Of a stretch of DNA of 64,000 bases, positions 35,307 to 43,734 are shown piece by piece. The notes under the pieces were generated by a model that had not been told where the DNA came from, made no database searches, and saw only the letters and a program-made list of their open reading frames with translations. This stretch comes from Deltaproteobacteria bacterium (GTDB lineage Bacteria > Desulfobacterota > Binatia > UBA9968): the NCBI GenBank assembly GCA_016210115.1, contig JACQUW010000020.1, positions 1 through 64,000 of the forward strand, read 5' to 3'. Position 1 is the stretch's first letter; every line of letters starts with the position of its first letter. The translations under genes were made by a program, and so were the position numbers.

Positions 35307-37499
35307 GTGAAAAATGGAAAGGCTCGTGGAACGGAGAAGTGGACACTGAAAGAGGATATCCGGCCGTGCCATCGCTTATGGGAACTACTTGTTTTCCTTT
35401 CTATGTTTGGATTACCGGTCTCCGCAGACGCCCAGGATCTCAATGGCTTATTTACGTCTTCTGCAAATTTTACAACCAGCAAAGTGGAGGATACGACGAC
35501 CGATCTCCAAAACTTCAATCAGGCGCTGGATCTCAATTGGAATCGCAACGTTACCCCTTCTCTCCGCTACAGGATTAGTCTCCGCACCCAAGACAGCAGG
35601 AGTCAAATTAAGGTGGCGTCAGATTTGACTCGAAGCTCATCCACTCAGATTGAACCGATACTTGACGCGACGCTGGCCTCTGGGCCTTTTTCTCTCAACG
35701 CGGGGTTGAGGCTTCGCGAGGTGTTTACGAGCGGCAGCGAAACTGAAAGTGCCAGGCTGAGCGAGAATCGTTGGTTCGGCCGGTTCTTTTTCACCCCCGA
35801 GAGGCTGCCCACTCTTTCGTTCCAGGTGGACCAGGTCAACTCCACGAACAATCTCAAGACCGAAGACAAAACAAATACCCGCTATCAATTTTTGTCCGAT
35901 TACACCATTGTCGAAGGCTGGAATCTCTCCTATCTTTTCTCCGACAGTGTGGATGAAGACCGGGTAACCGGTCAAACGCGCGACCGGATGAACCACCTCG
36001 GAACTTTGGGATATACGCAGAGTTTGTGGGGTGGGTGGCTCGACCTCGTTGGCGGTCACAGCATCAGCTACGCGCCAAGCTCTGACAAGTTTTCTGCATC
36101 CGGCACTGCAGAAGTGGAGCGGCGTCTCAGCCGCGGGTTCAAGGCTGCGGCGGATCTGACCCCCGCCAACTCATCGGATGTCCCGCTCACAGAGGAGCCT
36201 GGCATAATCGCCGGGACATCCCTTTTGCCCTTGGAGTTGAACACCTCGGTTGGTTTTGAGCAACTTATTGTCCAACCGGTGTCTCAGATACGACTCAATC
36301 TCACGCCTCAAGCGCCGTTCATCATCCCGGATAACCTTGAATTATTTCTCAACTTTCGCGTTTTTTTCACCAACGACATCGCCCTCACGACCTGGACCGA
36401 ATTAGGCGGGATCACTCACCGCTTTGAGCCTCTTGAGAGCCGCTTTATACTGACTTTTGCGCCCACCACCGCCCGTTTCTTTAAGGTTTACGTGAGCCGG
36501 AATGATTTCGGCGCGTTGATTCGAGCGACAAAGATCGAAGCCCTCAATTTAGAGCCGGTCACCGCGGGCGAGAAGCGCGATACGACCACGTTCCTGCACA
36601 ATATGAATACCAGCGTTACCTGGAGACCATGGAGCGTTGCCAGCATGTCCTATACTTTTTCCATGAGCGATCTTACGCAGAAACTTTCGACGGAACCTGA
36701 TTCTCTGAAAAGCACGAACGGCACCCATACAGCGCAAATAACATGGGATCCCCATCGGCTCCTGGGTTCCACTTTGACTTACCAGCACAATTTCGCTGAT
36801 TCCAACCAGGAGGGAGCCCAAAACACTACATCCGATCTGTATGGACTGGTTTTTCGCTCTACCCCGCTGCCGACGCTGACCGGCTCGTTGAGTCTCGTGC
36901 ACAATGATAACCGGTCCGAGGGTAACTTGGAGCGCCGGGCGGATACAGGCAGCCTGAACTTTTCCGCACAGCTCTACCGTAACCTGAATTTGGACTCGAG
37001 TTATTCCCTCTCTCGCAGTCAGGATTTTCTGATCGACCAGAAGTCTCTCCGGCACGCGGCGAGACTCAACGCAACCGCAACGCTGACACCAAGATTGAGC
37101 GCGATCTTAGGATATGGAATCGAGTGGGGAGAAACGGAACAGCCTGATTTACAAACCGACATACTGACCCATACCGCAACAGGATCCCTCACCTACACCG
37201 TATCCCGCTTACTCAATATGAACGCCCGCTATGATTTTCTGAGCAGCGTCGACGCAACCGCTTTTTCCCAGGAGTACAGACTGGACTGGGTGCCTACACC
37301 TAAGCTATCGTCGTTCTTCGGCTACAGGCGAACGCAATCGGATGCGGCCGGCGTATCAAGCGGGTCCGACTCAATCAACGTCAACGGGCGCTGGAATATG
37401 AGCCGCTATATAAACCTGAACGCGAATTTTCTCCTTTTTCGGACATTTAGCGGAGATTTGACCTATTCCATCGTGGGATCAGCCCAATTGCGCTTCTAG
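35307..37499 (+). CDS. Outer-membrane beta-barrel protein (putative cytochrome conduit porin)
   Basis: 730 residues from a GTG start. A long n-region precedes a hydrophobic signal (LWELLVFLSMFGLPVSADAQ). The mature protein is a succession of amphipathic beta strands with Ser/Thr/Asn-rich turns and ends in phenylalanine (SAQLRF), as expected for a Bam-inserted barrel of perhaps 26 or more strands, the size of MtrB/PioB-type sleeves. No helix-turn-helix extension is present here, unlike the barrel at 19636-21573. First gene of the cluster holding the 26-haem and 16-haem cytochromes. The porin-cytochrome role is inference from gene order. Confidence 0.8.
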   Translation: MKNGKARGTEKWTLKEDIRPCHRLWELLVFLSMFGLPVSADAQDLNGLFTSSANFTTSKVEDTTTDLQNFNQALDLNWNRNVTPSLRYRISLRTQDSRSQIKVASDLTRSSSTQIEPILDATLASGPFSLNAGLRLREVFTSGSETESARLSENRWFGRFFFTPERLPTLSFQVDQVNSTNNLKTEDKTNTRYQFLSDYTIVEGWNLSYLFSDSVDEDRVTGQTRDRMNHLGTLGYTQSLWGGWLDLVGGHSISYAPSSDKFSASGTAEVERRLSRGFKAAADLTPANSSDVPLTEEPGIIAGTSLLPLELNTSVGFEQLIVQPVSQIRLNLTPQAPFIIPDNLELFLNFRVFFTNDIALTTWTELGGITHRFEPLESRFILTFAPTTARFFKVYVSRNDFGALIRATKIEALNLEPVTAGEKRDTTTFLHNMNTSVTWRPWSVASMSYTFSMSDLTQKLSTEPDSLKSTNGTHTAQITWDPHRLLGSTLTYQHNFADSNQEGAQNTTSDLYGLVFRSTPLPTLTGSLSLVHNDNRSEGNLERRADTGSLNFSAQLYRNLNLDSSYSLSRSQDFLIDQKSLRHAARLNATATLTPRLSAILGYGIEWGETEQPDLQTDILTHTATGSLTYTVSRLLNMNARYDFLSSVDATAFSQEYRLDWVPTPKLSSFFGYRRTQSDAAGVSSGSDSINVNGRWNMSRYINLNANFLLFRTFSGDLTYSIVGSAQLRF

Positions 37500-37566
37500 A
37501 AAGCTGTGATGTATGAATGCTAGTGTCTTGTTCCAAGGCTTGTCAATAAAATCAGCAACTGCTTTT

Positions 37567-37595
37567 CGTCATTCCCGCGAAGGCGGGAATCCAGG
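37567..37595 (+). repeat. Dispersed palindromic repeat, copy 1
   Basis: CGTCATTCCCGCG, a short loop and CGGGAATCCAGG: a REP-like palindrome. An inverted partner end (CGGGAATGACG) lies near 37637-37647, so copy 1 may be a composite. Other copies are at 38311, 41480, 41662, 45454, 48311, 49847 and 51641. I saw none outside 37-52 kb. Confidence 0.85.
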
Positions 37596-37641
37596 TTTTC
37601 CTCCATTGGGAACCTCACCTGCTCCGGCCCAGTCGGCGGGA

Positions 37642-38250
37642 ATGACGCCCAACTTATCCGACAGGTTCATCAGACACAAATACACAGTCATCGCAATCTT
37701 TGTGCTCCTACTTTCGTTAGTTTCCGCTTGCGCCAACCGCGCCAACAACGTTCCGGTCTTCGTCCAACCCAAATACGACTTCAGCCTGATCAAGAAAATC
37801 GGCGTTCTTCCGCTGGAAAACCTCTCGCAGGATCAACAGGCGGGTGAGAGGGTAAGAAAAATCGTGGTATCGGAACTTCTAGCTGCCGGGATATTGGATG
37901 TTCTCGAACCCATGCAGGTCAATCGCGCCCTCGCCCAGCAGCAGGTGCAATCTATTTCGAGTTTATCGGCCGCCCAAATCCAGGAGCTTGGGAAAACTCT
38001 CGGCGTCCAGGCTTTCGTCGTTGGTTCGGTAGATACGTATGAGCGCGTCAACGTCGCTGGCGGCTCATTCGCCGAAGTAAGCATCACCTTGCGGGCCCTC
38101 GACGCCGCGAGCGGCACTGTCATCTGGTCCACCAGTAACACTGCGGGCGGCGTAAGTATTGTAGGTCGCCTTTTTGGGTTCGGTGGCGACACGATGTACG
38201 AGGCAACACAAAAAGTCGTTCGAGCATCCGTGTCCACGCTGTTCCGATAA
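37642..38250 (+). CDS. CsgG/GNA1162-like lipoprotein
   Basis: 202 residues from ATG 37642; the frame upstream is open but only translates the palindromic repeat. Signal peptide with lipobox LLSLVSAC. The mature fold matches CsgG-like lipoproteins: KKIGVLPLENLSQ, ERVRKIVVSELLAAGILDVLEP, LGVQAFVVGSVDTYERV, GTVIWSTSNT. CsgG itself forms an outer-membrane secretion pore for curli, but most relatives are small periplasmic-facing lipoproteins of unknown role. Its position between a barrel and a foldase suggests a part in exporting cytochromes. Confidence 0.75.
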   Translation: MTPNLSDRFIRHKYTVIAIFVLLLSLVSACANRANNVPVFVQPKYDFSLIKKIGVLPLENLSQDQQAGERVRKIVVSELLAAGILDVLEPMQVNRALAQQQVQSISSLSAAQIQELGKTLGVQAFVVGSVDTYERVNVAGGSFAEVSITLRALDAASGTVIWSTSNTAGGVSIVGRLFGFGGDTMYEATQKVVRASVSTLFR

Positions 38251-38310
38251 GGTGGAGATGCGCTAGTGTTCTGTATAAGAATTTCACCGAGACATCGCCA
38301 GCCCTTAAGT

Positions 38311-38361
38311 CGTCATTCCCGCGAAAGCATGTCCCGAGCACCATCGAGGGGCGGGAATCCA
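38311..38361 (+). repeat. Dispersed palindromic repeat, copy 2, with nested insert
   Basis: CGTCATTCCCGCG and GCGGGAATCCAGGG are separated by a second repeat type containing CATGTCCCGAGC...TCGAGGG. The nested unit recurs (often inverted) at 41545-41575 and 50283-50305. It covers the candidate start codon of the following gene. Confidence 0.75.
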
Positions 38362-39489
38362 GGGACCCAGCAATACCAAAAGAATCGCCATTTATGGACA
38401 CGCGGACTGCCAATTACTAGCATCGCGAGCTTGGCGCTTGTGACTCTCCTTGCTCCATGCTCCATGCTGCAGGCCTACGCCCAGGATCGCAAGCTCCTCG
38501 CGCTTTTACCGTTCGAGAACGTAAGCGGCAGCGTCAGTAGCCTCCCAATCATTATGCCCCTTGTCCAGCAAACCCTCAGATCAAAAGGCTATGAGATCGT
38601 AGCTCCCGAAAAGCTCGAACCCTTTCTCCTAAGGCATCGGATCAGGAATACCGGCATGCTCAGCCGCGCGCAGCTTAACAACCTGAGGCAGGAATTTGGC
38701 ACGGACGTGGCCTTAGTAGGCTCCGTAGATCTCTTCCATGAATCAGAGCAAAATCCGCAGTGGGGTCTGTCCTCCCGAATCGCATCTACGGTCGACGGAA
38801 CTATACTCTGGGCGGAAAGCGCGGGACTGACGGGCGGAGATTTCACCAGAGTCCTTGGCCTGGGAACAATTAGATCCCCAACTAGACTTGCGGAAGAGGT
38901 CGTCAAAGCGCTCTTCAGGAGTTTACCGGCATCCGGCACTCCCCCGGCGCAACCATCCCCTACCTCGCCTGGGTGGCGGACTATGCGCTCTCGATATGGT
39001 TACCGTAACGCGCTCCTCGACAGCGCTGGCTCATGGCGCGTCGCCGTACTTCTTATCGAGAACGCCTCAGAGCGACCAGGAGCCGGCCGCATCCTGACGG
39101 ACGTGCTCACTACGACCCTTTTTCAGCGCGGCCGCTTCGCGGTTGTGGATCCGGGCGAACCCAACGACGCCCTTGCCGCGCTTGGTGTCGCCCCCCACGA
39201 AAGCTTCGACCTCGCGACTCTCACTGAGCTCAAAAAACGAGCAGGCATCGATGCTTTGGTTCTGGGCACGGTTTACCGCTACAACGAAGGACTAAAGAGA
39301 GAAGCAACGACGTCACCCGAGGTGGCGCTCGATATCCGCATGATACATGCGGAGAGCGGAAAAATCGTCTGGGTTGCCTCCGGTGAAGGCACCGGCGACG
39401 ACTACCAGATTGTTCTCGACTTCGGTGTTGTCCGCTCCATGGTCTCATTGCTACGAAGAGTTCTTCAAGGAATGCTGGAGACGCTGTGA
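38329..39489 (+). CDS. Tandem CsgG-like secreted protein
   Basis: About 386 residues; the start is uncertain because the only ATG before the signal peptide (38329) lies in the palindromic repeat. A signal peptide (SIASLALVTLLAPCSMLQAYAQ, two parts) precedes two copies of the CsgG-like fold: KLLALLPFENVSGSVSSLPI...VALVGSVDLF and WRVAVLLIENASERPGAGR...DALVLGTVYRY. The internal duplication is visible from the paired ALLPFEN/AVLLIEN and GSV/GTV blocks. It follows the single-domain relative, so the locus carries three such domains. Likely an envelope component; exact role unknown. Confidence 0.7.
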   Translation: MSRAPSRGGNPGTQQYQKNRHLWTRGLPITSIASLALVTLLAPCSMLQAYAQDRKLLALLPFENVSGSVSSLPIIMPLVQQTLRSKGYEIVAPEKLEPFLLRHRIRNTGMLSRAQLNNLRQEFGTDVALVGSVDLFHESEQNPQWGLSSRIASTVDGTILWAESAGLTGGDFTRVLGLGTIRSPTRLAEEVVKALFRSLPASGTPPAQPSPTSPGWRTMRSRYGYRNALLDSAGSWRVAVLLIENASERPGAGRILTDVLTTTLFQRGRFAVVDPGEPNDALAALGVAPHESFDLATLTELKKRAGIDALVLGTVYRYNEGLKREATTSPEVALDIRMIHAESGKIVWVASGEGTGDDYQIVLDFGVVRSMVSLLRRVLQGMLETL

Positions 39490-39534
39490 GCAATGAGGCT
39501 TATAGCTTATGGCACGTAGCTCGTAGCAAGAGCT
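39490..39534 (+). repeat. Seven-base tandem repeat array (GCNNNNN)
   Basis: Read as GCTTATA-GCTTATG, then GCACGTA-GCTCGTA-GCAAGAG: units of seven bases that keep GC at positions 1-2 while the other five drift. It fills the gap between the CsgG-like gene and the foldase gene. Related arrays are at 39631-39803, 49999-50026 and 51830-51864. Confidence 0.75.
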
Positions 39535-39556
39535 GGAGAAAAGGAGAAGACGCAAG

Positions 39557-41452
39557 TTGAAGAGTAAACCGATCACACACCGTTTGTGGCGTCAGTCGCT
39601 AAGCGCTTCGTGCGACGATCCATTTCCGGCGCTACGCGCCACGAGCCACGCGCCACGGGCGCTTTCTACTTTGCCGCGAGCCATCAGCCAAAAGCCACAT
39701 GCCTACATCGACCGCGCCGCGCGCTTTTTCCTTCGCCACGAGCCACGTGCCACGTGCCACGTGCTTCTATTTAGGCTACGAGCAACGTGCTACGCGCTGC
39801 TTTTCTTTTTCGTCGCCGGCTGCTCCGTCCAGTTCAATCCCTCCGAGATTATCATGGCTCGCGTCAATGGAGAGCCCATCACTGCACAAGACATGGAAGA
39901 CGATTTTAAGGCGAGCCATCAAGGTCATTCGGCTTTTCTTGCCGGGCAGGGCGTGATCCGCGAAGTGCTTGAAAAAACGATAGACAGGCAATTGCTGCTC
40001 CAGGAAGCGAAGCGTATCGGTTTGGAACAAGCTCCGGATATCAACCACGCTCTTGAAAGAGTGCGAGCGAATCGCGCATCCGAACAGTTTTACCGGGACA
40101 AGATCACAAGCAAGGTGGCGATCTCTGATAATGCGATTGCCGAAAGTCATAAGCGGATGAGCGATCGGCTTCAAACCAGGCATATACTCGTTGGAAGCCG
40201 GGAAGAAGCGGAAAAGGTCCTCGACCGGATCAAGGGAGGAGCGGAATTCGGCGAGATTGCCACAGAAGTTTCCCAAGCAGACACGGCTGGCAAAGGCGGC
40301 TACATGGGAATTATCCGCTGGGGCCAGCTCGAACTCGACCTCGAGGAACAACTCTGGCCGCTTGAGGTAGGCAAGGTCAGCAATCCGTTTGAGACTCCGG
40401 ACGGCTGGAATCTACTCTATGTCACGGAAAAGAAAAGCGGCAACCCTCCTCCCCTGGAGAAGGTTACGAACCAGATCCGCGCGATTCTTACAAAGCGGGA
40501 AACAAAGCGCCTTTCGGATATTCTCCTGCGCGACCTGAAAGCCCGATGGAAGCCGCAATTCGATGAAACGAACCTGAGCGCGCTGCTCAAGCCTCCGGAC
40601 AAGCAGCAGCTTGCCCCTGACGCGCTGCTTGTGAATCTCGGAGACGACAAAATCACTGTTGGCCAGATTCTTCCTCGTATCAGTCTGGACAAAATCCACA
40701 AGATCGCGGACGCGGTAGCCCTGCGAGCGATAGAAAATCTTCTAGATGCGGACATCTTTAAGATTCTCATCAGGAAGGAAGCGCTCGCGCAGGGCTACGG
40801 AAAAAAGCCTGAGATCAAGAAAGAGGTGGAGACGCTCAGAAACAAGTTGGCGGTAGACCTGCTTCTCGACCGGGTGACGTTTGCGAAGCTCGATGTCAGC
40901 GATGACGAAGCGCAAGCCTATTGGCAAACTCACGAGACCAGGTTCACCGACCCGCCGGCCGTAAAATTGAGCCTGATCGTGGCGGAAACCGAAGACGAGG
41001 CCAGACAGATTTTGACGCAGCTCGAAGGAGGTCAGGATTTCGCCTCATATGCCAGGAAGATGTCCACGCATTCAGCCAGCGCCGCTCTCGGCGGAGATCT
41101 CGGCTGGGTCGCGAAAGGACGACTGCAACCTGAAATCGAAACAGTGGCGTTTTCACTGAAAGAGGGGGAATTCGGTTTGGCTCAGGTCCAGACCAGCCAC
41201 ATGGTGATCTGGGTTGAGGCTAAAAAACCGGCACGCCTTAAAGCATTTAGTGAGGTGAAGGAGCAGGCCAGGGAACTCGCTCTTCGAGAGAAAGCGCAGG
41301 GGACACTGAAAATCTGGAGAACAAAATTGCGCGAGGCCTCAGTGATTGAAATCAGCGACGAGGCAATCAACCAGGCGGCAACCGCTTACCAGGAGAAATT
41401 CCGTAAGAAAGCGGGTCAAGGCAAAGGGGAGGATGGAGCACATGGCTCCTAA
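39557..41452 (+). CDS. PpiC/SurA-type peptidyl-prolyl isomerase lipoprotein
   Basis: 631 codons from a TTG with GGAG upstream. The lipobox (FFFVAGC) is not reached until codon 89; the first 60 codons translate a seven-base repeat array, so a GTG at 39761 giving a normal 20-residue lipoprotein signal is a credible alternative start. After the anchor comes a SurA-like N-domain (ARVNGEPITAQDMEDDF), a parvulin domain (LQTRHILVGSREEAEKV...KGGYMGIIRWG), then a second NC-like region and a second parvulin domain (AVKLSLIVAETEDEARQIL...GGDLGWVAKGRL). Two-parvulin foldases help secreted proteins fold. Directly upstream of the 26-haem gene, it is probably a dedicated cytochrome foldase. Confidence 0.88.
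   Translation: MKSKPITHRLWRQSLSASCDDPFPALRATSHAPRALSTLPRAISQKPHAYIDRAARFFLRHEPRATCHVLLFRLRATCYALLFFFVAGCSVQFNPSEIIMARVNGEPITAQDMEDDFKASHQGHSAFLAGQGVIREVLEKTIDRQLLLQEAKRIGLEQAPDINHALERVRANRASEQFYRDKITSKVAISDNAIAESHKRMSDRLQTRHILVGSREEAEKVLDRIKGGAEFGEIATEVSQADTAGKGGYMGIIRWGQLELDLEEQLWPLEVGKVSNPFETPDGWNLLYVTEKKSGNPPPLEKVTNQIRAILTKRETKRLSDILLRDLKARWKPQFDETNLSALLKPPDKQQLAPDALLVNLGDDKITVGQILPRISLDKIHKIADAVALRAIENLLDADIFKILIRKEALAQGYGKKPEIKKEVETLRNKLAVDLLLDRVTFAKLDVSDDEAQAYWQTHETRFTDPPAVKLSLIVAETEDEARQILTQLEGGQDFASYARKMSTHSASAALGGDLGWVAKGRLQPEIETVAFSLKEGEFGLAQVQTSHMVIWVEAKKPARLKAFSEVKEQARELALREKAQGTLKIWRTKLREASVIEISDEAINQAATAYQEKFRKKAGQGKGEDGAHGS
39631..39803 (+). repeat. Seven-base repeat array inside the foldase gene
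   Basis: Runs such as GCCACGA-GCCACGC and GCCGCGA-GCCATCA, and later CACGAGC-CACGTGC-CACGTG, all with period seven and GC kept. The array encodes the Arg/Ala/His-rich N-terminal extension and part of the lipoprotein signal peptide. Confidence 0.8.
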
Positions 41453-41479
41453 TGTATTTGAGTATAGATTGTCTACCCA

Positions 41480-41583
41480 ACGTCATTCCCGCGAAAGCGG
41501 GAATCCAGGTTCTTCGCCATACGTCGATGATACTGAGGAAACCATCCTTCGACCAAGCTCAGGACATGCTTTCAAGGAATGAC
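41480..41583 (+). repeat. Dispersed palindromic repeat, copy 3 (composite)
   Basis: Starts CGTCATTCCCGCG with its mirror GCGGGAATCCAGG and ends with GGAATGACG, framing a unit with CTTCGACCAAGCTCAGGACATG. The ends are inverted copies, which resembles a miniature mobile element of about 104 bp. Confidence 0.75.
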
Positions 41584-41628
41584 GAACATTTAATGGAGTG
41601 AGAGCCAAAATCTAAGCTGGAGGAATTT

Positions 41629-43707
41629 GTGGGAAGGGATCACTTAAGCGACGAGAAAGGACTGGATTCCCGCTTTCGCGGGAATGACGGAACGCAAGTT
41701 CATTCCATCAAAACGGTCGTAAGTCGAAAATCTCAAATATTATTGGCCGCGCTTGCGTTCATCGTCCTCGCCACCCTTCTGGCCTCCTGCGCTACCCCTC
41801 AACTACCGTCAAAGGCTTCAACTCGATTCGCCCCAAAATCCTGCGTTGCCTGCCATGAAAAACAAAACGCCGCTTTCACCTCTCAAAAAGTGGTTCATGC
41901 TCCCGTTCGAAATGGCCAATGCGAGACGTGCCATCAACGTCACGGTGTTGTCGGCGCCGTAATTCTGCAAAAAGATAGCGCGGAGCTTTGCTACACCTGC
42001 CATGCCGCTGAGAAGCAGAAGTTCTCTCAAGCAAAAGCCCACACCGCGCTGAAAGACACTCCAAAACAGAAGCTGGGCTGCACCAACTGCCACAATCCTC
42101 ACGCATCGTCCGAAAAAGGATTGCTGAAGAAAACTGGCAATGATCTCTGCTTTTCCTGCCATAAAAAGGAGGGTTTCGCCAAGAAGGTTACTCACGCGCC
42201 TGCCGCGCAGAGCTGCAGGACCTGCCATGAGCCGCATGCGTCAAGTGAGCCAAATGGATTGGTGAAGCCGGCAGCGGCTCTCTGCCAGCAATGCCATAAC
42301 TTGACCGCTCCGAATCTCATGAAGGCCCACGGCGGTTATCCGATGGACAAGACCGCCTGCACTAGCTGCCACACGCCTCATACGTCCACACAGGCGAAGC
42401 TCATTCGTGATTCCGTCCACCCGCCGATGACACAGATGGGCTGCAGCACATGCCACGGAGATCCCAAATCGAAGGCTCCTTTCGAGGTGTCAACAAAGGT
42501 GCCGGATCTCTGTCTCATGTGTCACGCCAACCAAAGCAAGTCGCTTGGCGAAAAGGTAACTCACTCACCGTTTAAGGGAGGCCAGTGCACTTTCTGCCAC
42601 AATCCTCACGCAACAGATACCAAGCCGGTGTTGGTCTCCGCCCAAAGCGAGCTTTGCACCACCTGCCATGGAAATATCGGAGAAGCAATCAAAGCAAAAT
42701 CGATCCATCCGCCCGCGAAAGAGAGCTGCACCTCATGCCATAACCCGCATGCCTCTCCTAATAGCCGGCTTCTCGGTGTAGCCGCGAGCGGCGAGCTTTG
42801 CCTCACCTGCCATGCAGCCAAGACAGCGGACCTGCAGAAGAAATCGCTCCACGCTCCCTTTGCCGGACAACAGTGCGCCTCATGCCACAACCCGCACGGT
42901 TCTAAAGAAGCCAGGCTTCTCACGAAGCCTGTACAGTCGCTCTGTTATTCCTGCCATGCGAACAAAGAAAAAGAATTCGACAAACTAACTCAGCATAGGC
43001 CCGTGGCCGGGGGCGACTGCACCGCCTGTCACAACGCGCACGCGAGCGACACGAAACCGATTCTGGTCAAAACCCAGAGCGAGCTCTGTTTTAATTGCCA
43101 TGCGCCGATGTTGGCTCGTCTGAAAGGCGGAACGGTTCACCTGCCTTTCCAGGGCGGCCAATGCGCCCTCTGCCACGTTTCTCATGCGAGCGAGACCCCA
43201 AAGCTCCTCACGGCCAAAGGCCCCGCTCTGTGCACGACGTGCCACGGAACTATTTTAACAGAGGCTAAGGGAATCCAGAGCACTCATGCGCCCGCAAAGC
43301 AGGATTGCGCCTCCTGTCATGATCCGCATGGAAGCTTAGTCAAGGCTCAGTTGAAGAAAGAGACAAAGGAGCTATGTCTCACCTGCCACACGAAGCTTGG
43401 GGATCTGATGAAGAAGGTCACCGCTCGCCGCCATCCTCCCGCGGCGGAAGGACAGTGCGCTCTCTGTCATAAGCCGCACGAATCGGAAAATACAAAGCTC
43501 CTCAAAGGCCCAGCGCAGGAACTCTGCGTGATGTGCCACAATGCCGGAGATGAAAAGCTTGTAAAGGCGCACGGCGGAATACAGATAAAGAACGCGAACT
43601 GCGCGGGTTGTCACGACCCCCACGCCTCTGAAGCCAAAGGCCTCTTCCATCCGGTAATGCATAAACCCTTTGCCGGCATGGTCTGCACGGCGTGCCATAA
43701 AAAGTGA
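41629..43707 (+). CDS. 26-haem c-type cytochrome lipoprotein
   Basis: 692 residues from a GTG with an excellent GGAGG site. Residues 12-19 translate a palindromic repeat (DSRFRGND) lodged between the start and the signal peptide, whose lipobox reads ATLLASC. I count 26 CXXCH motifs, in repeated pairs of the form (H)xP...GxCxxCHNPHAS...LCxxCH, about one haem per 25 residues. Such dense doubled-CXXCH proteins use His/His ligation and form long haem chains. With barrel, CsgG-like and foldase genes just upstream, it is a candidate periplasm-spanning or surface-exposed electron conduit. 41662-41689 is palindromic repeat copy 4. Confidence 0.93.
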   Translation: MGRDHLSDEKGLDSRFRGNDGTQVHSIKTVVSRKSQILLAALAFIVLATLLASCATPQLPSKASTRFAPKSCVACHEKQNAAFTSQKVVHAPVRNGQCETCHQRHGVVGAVILQKDSAELCYTCHAAEKQKFSQAKAHTALKDTPKQKLGCTNCHNPHASSEKGLLKKTGNDLCFSCHKKEGFAKKVTHAPAAQSCRTCHEPHASSEPNGLVKPAAALCQQCHNLTAPNLMKAHGGYPMDKTACTSCHTPHTSTQAKLIRDSVHPPMTQMGCSTCHGDPKSKAPFEVSTKVPDLCLMCHANQSKSLGEKVTHSPFKGGQCTFCHNPHATDTKPVLVSAQSELCTTCHGNIGEAIKAKSIHPPAKESCTSCHNPHASPNSRLLGVAASGELCLTCHAAKTADLQKKSLHAPFAGQQCASCHNPHGSKEARLLTKPVQSLCYSCHANKEKEFDKLTQHRPVAGGDCTACHNAHASDTKPILVKTQSELCFNCHAPMLARLKGGTVHLPFQGGQCALCHVSHASETPKLLTAKGPALCTTCHGTILTEAKGIQSTHAPAKQDCASCHDPHGSLVKAQLKKETKELCLTCHTKLGDLMKKVTARRHPPAAEGQCALCHKPHESENTKLLKGPAQELCVMCHNAGDEKLVKAHGGIQIKNANCAGCHDPHASEAKGLFHPVMHKPFAGMVCTACHKK
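41662..41689 (-). repeat. Dispersed palindromic repeat, copy 4, within a coding region
   Basis: CTGGATTCCCGC...GCGGGAATGACG, the reverse orientation of copy 1. It lies in frame inside the n-region of the 26-haem lipoprotein, between its ribosome-binding site/GTG and the hydrophobic signal. Confidence 0.85.
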
Positions 43708-43734
43708 GGCTAAGGCCGAGTATGGAAGCAAAAG

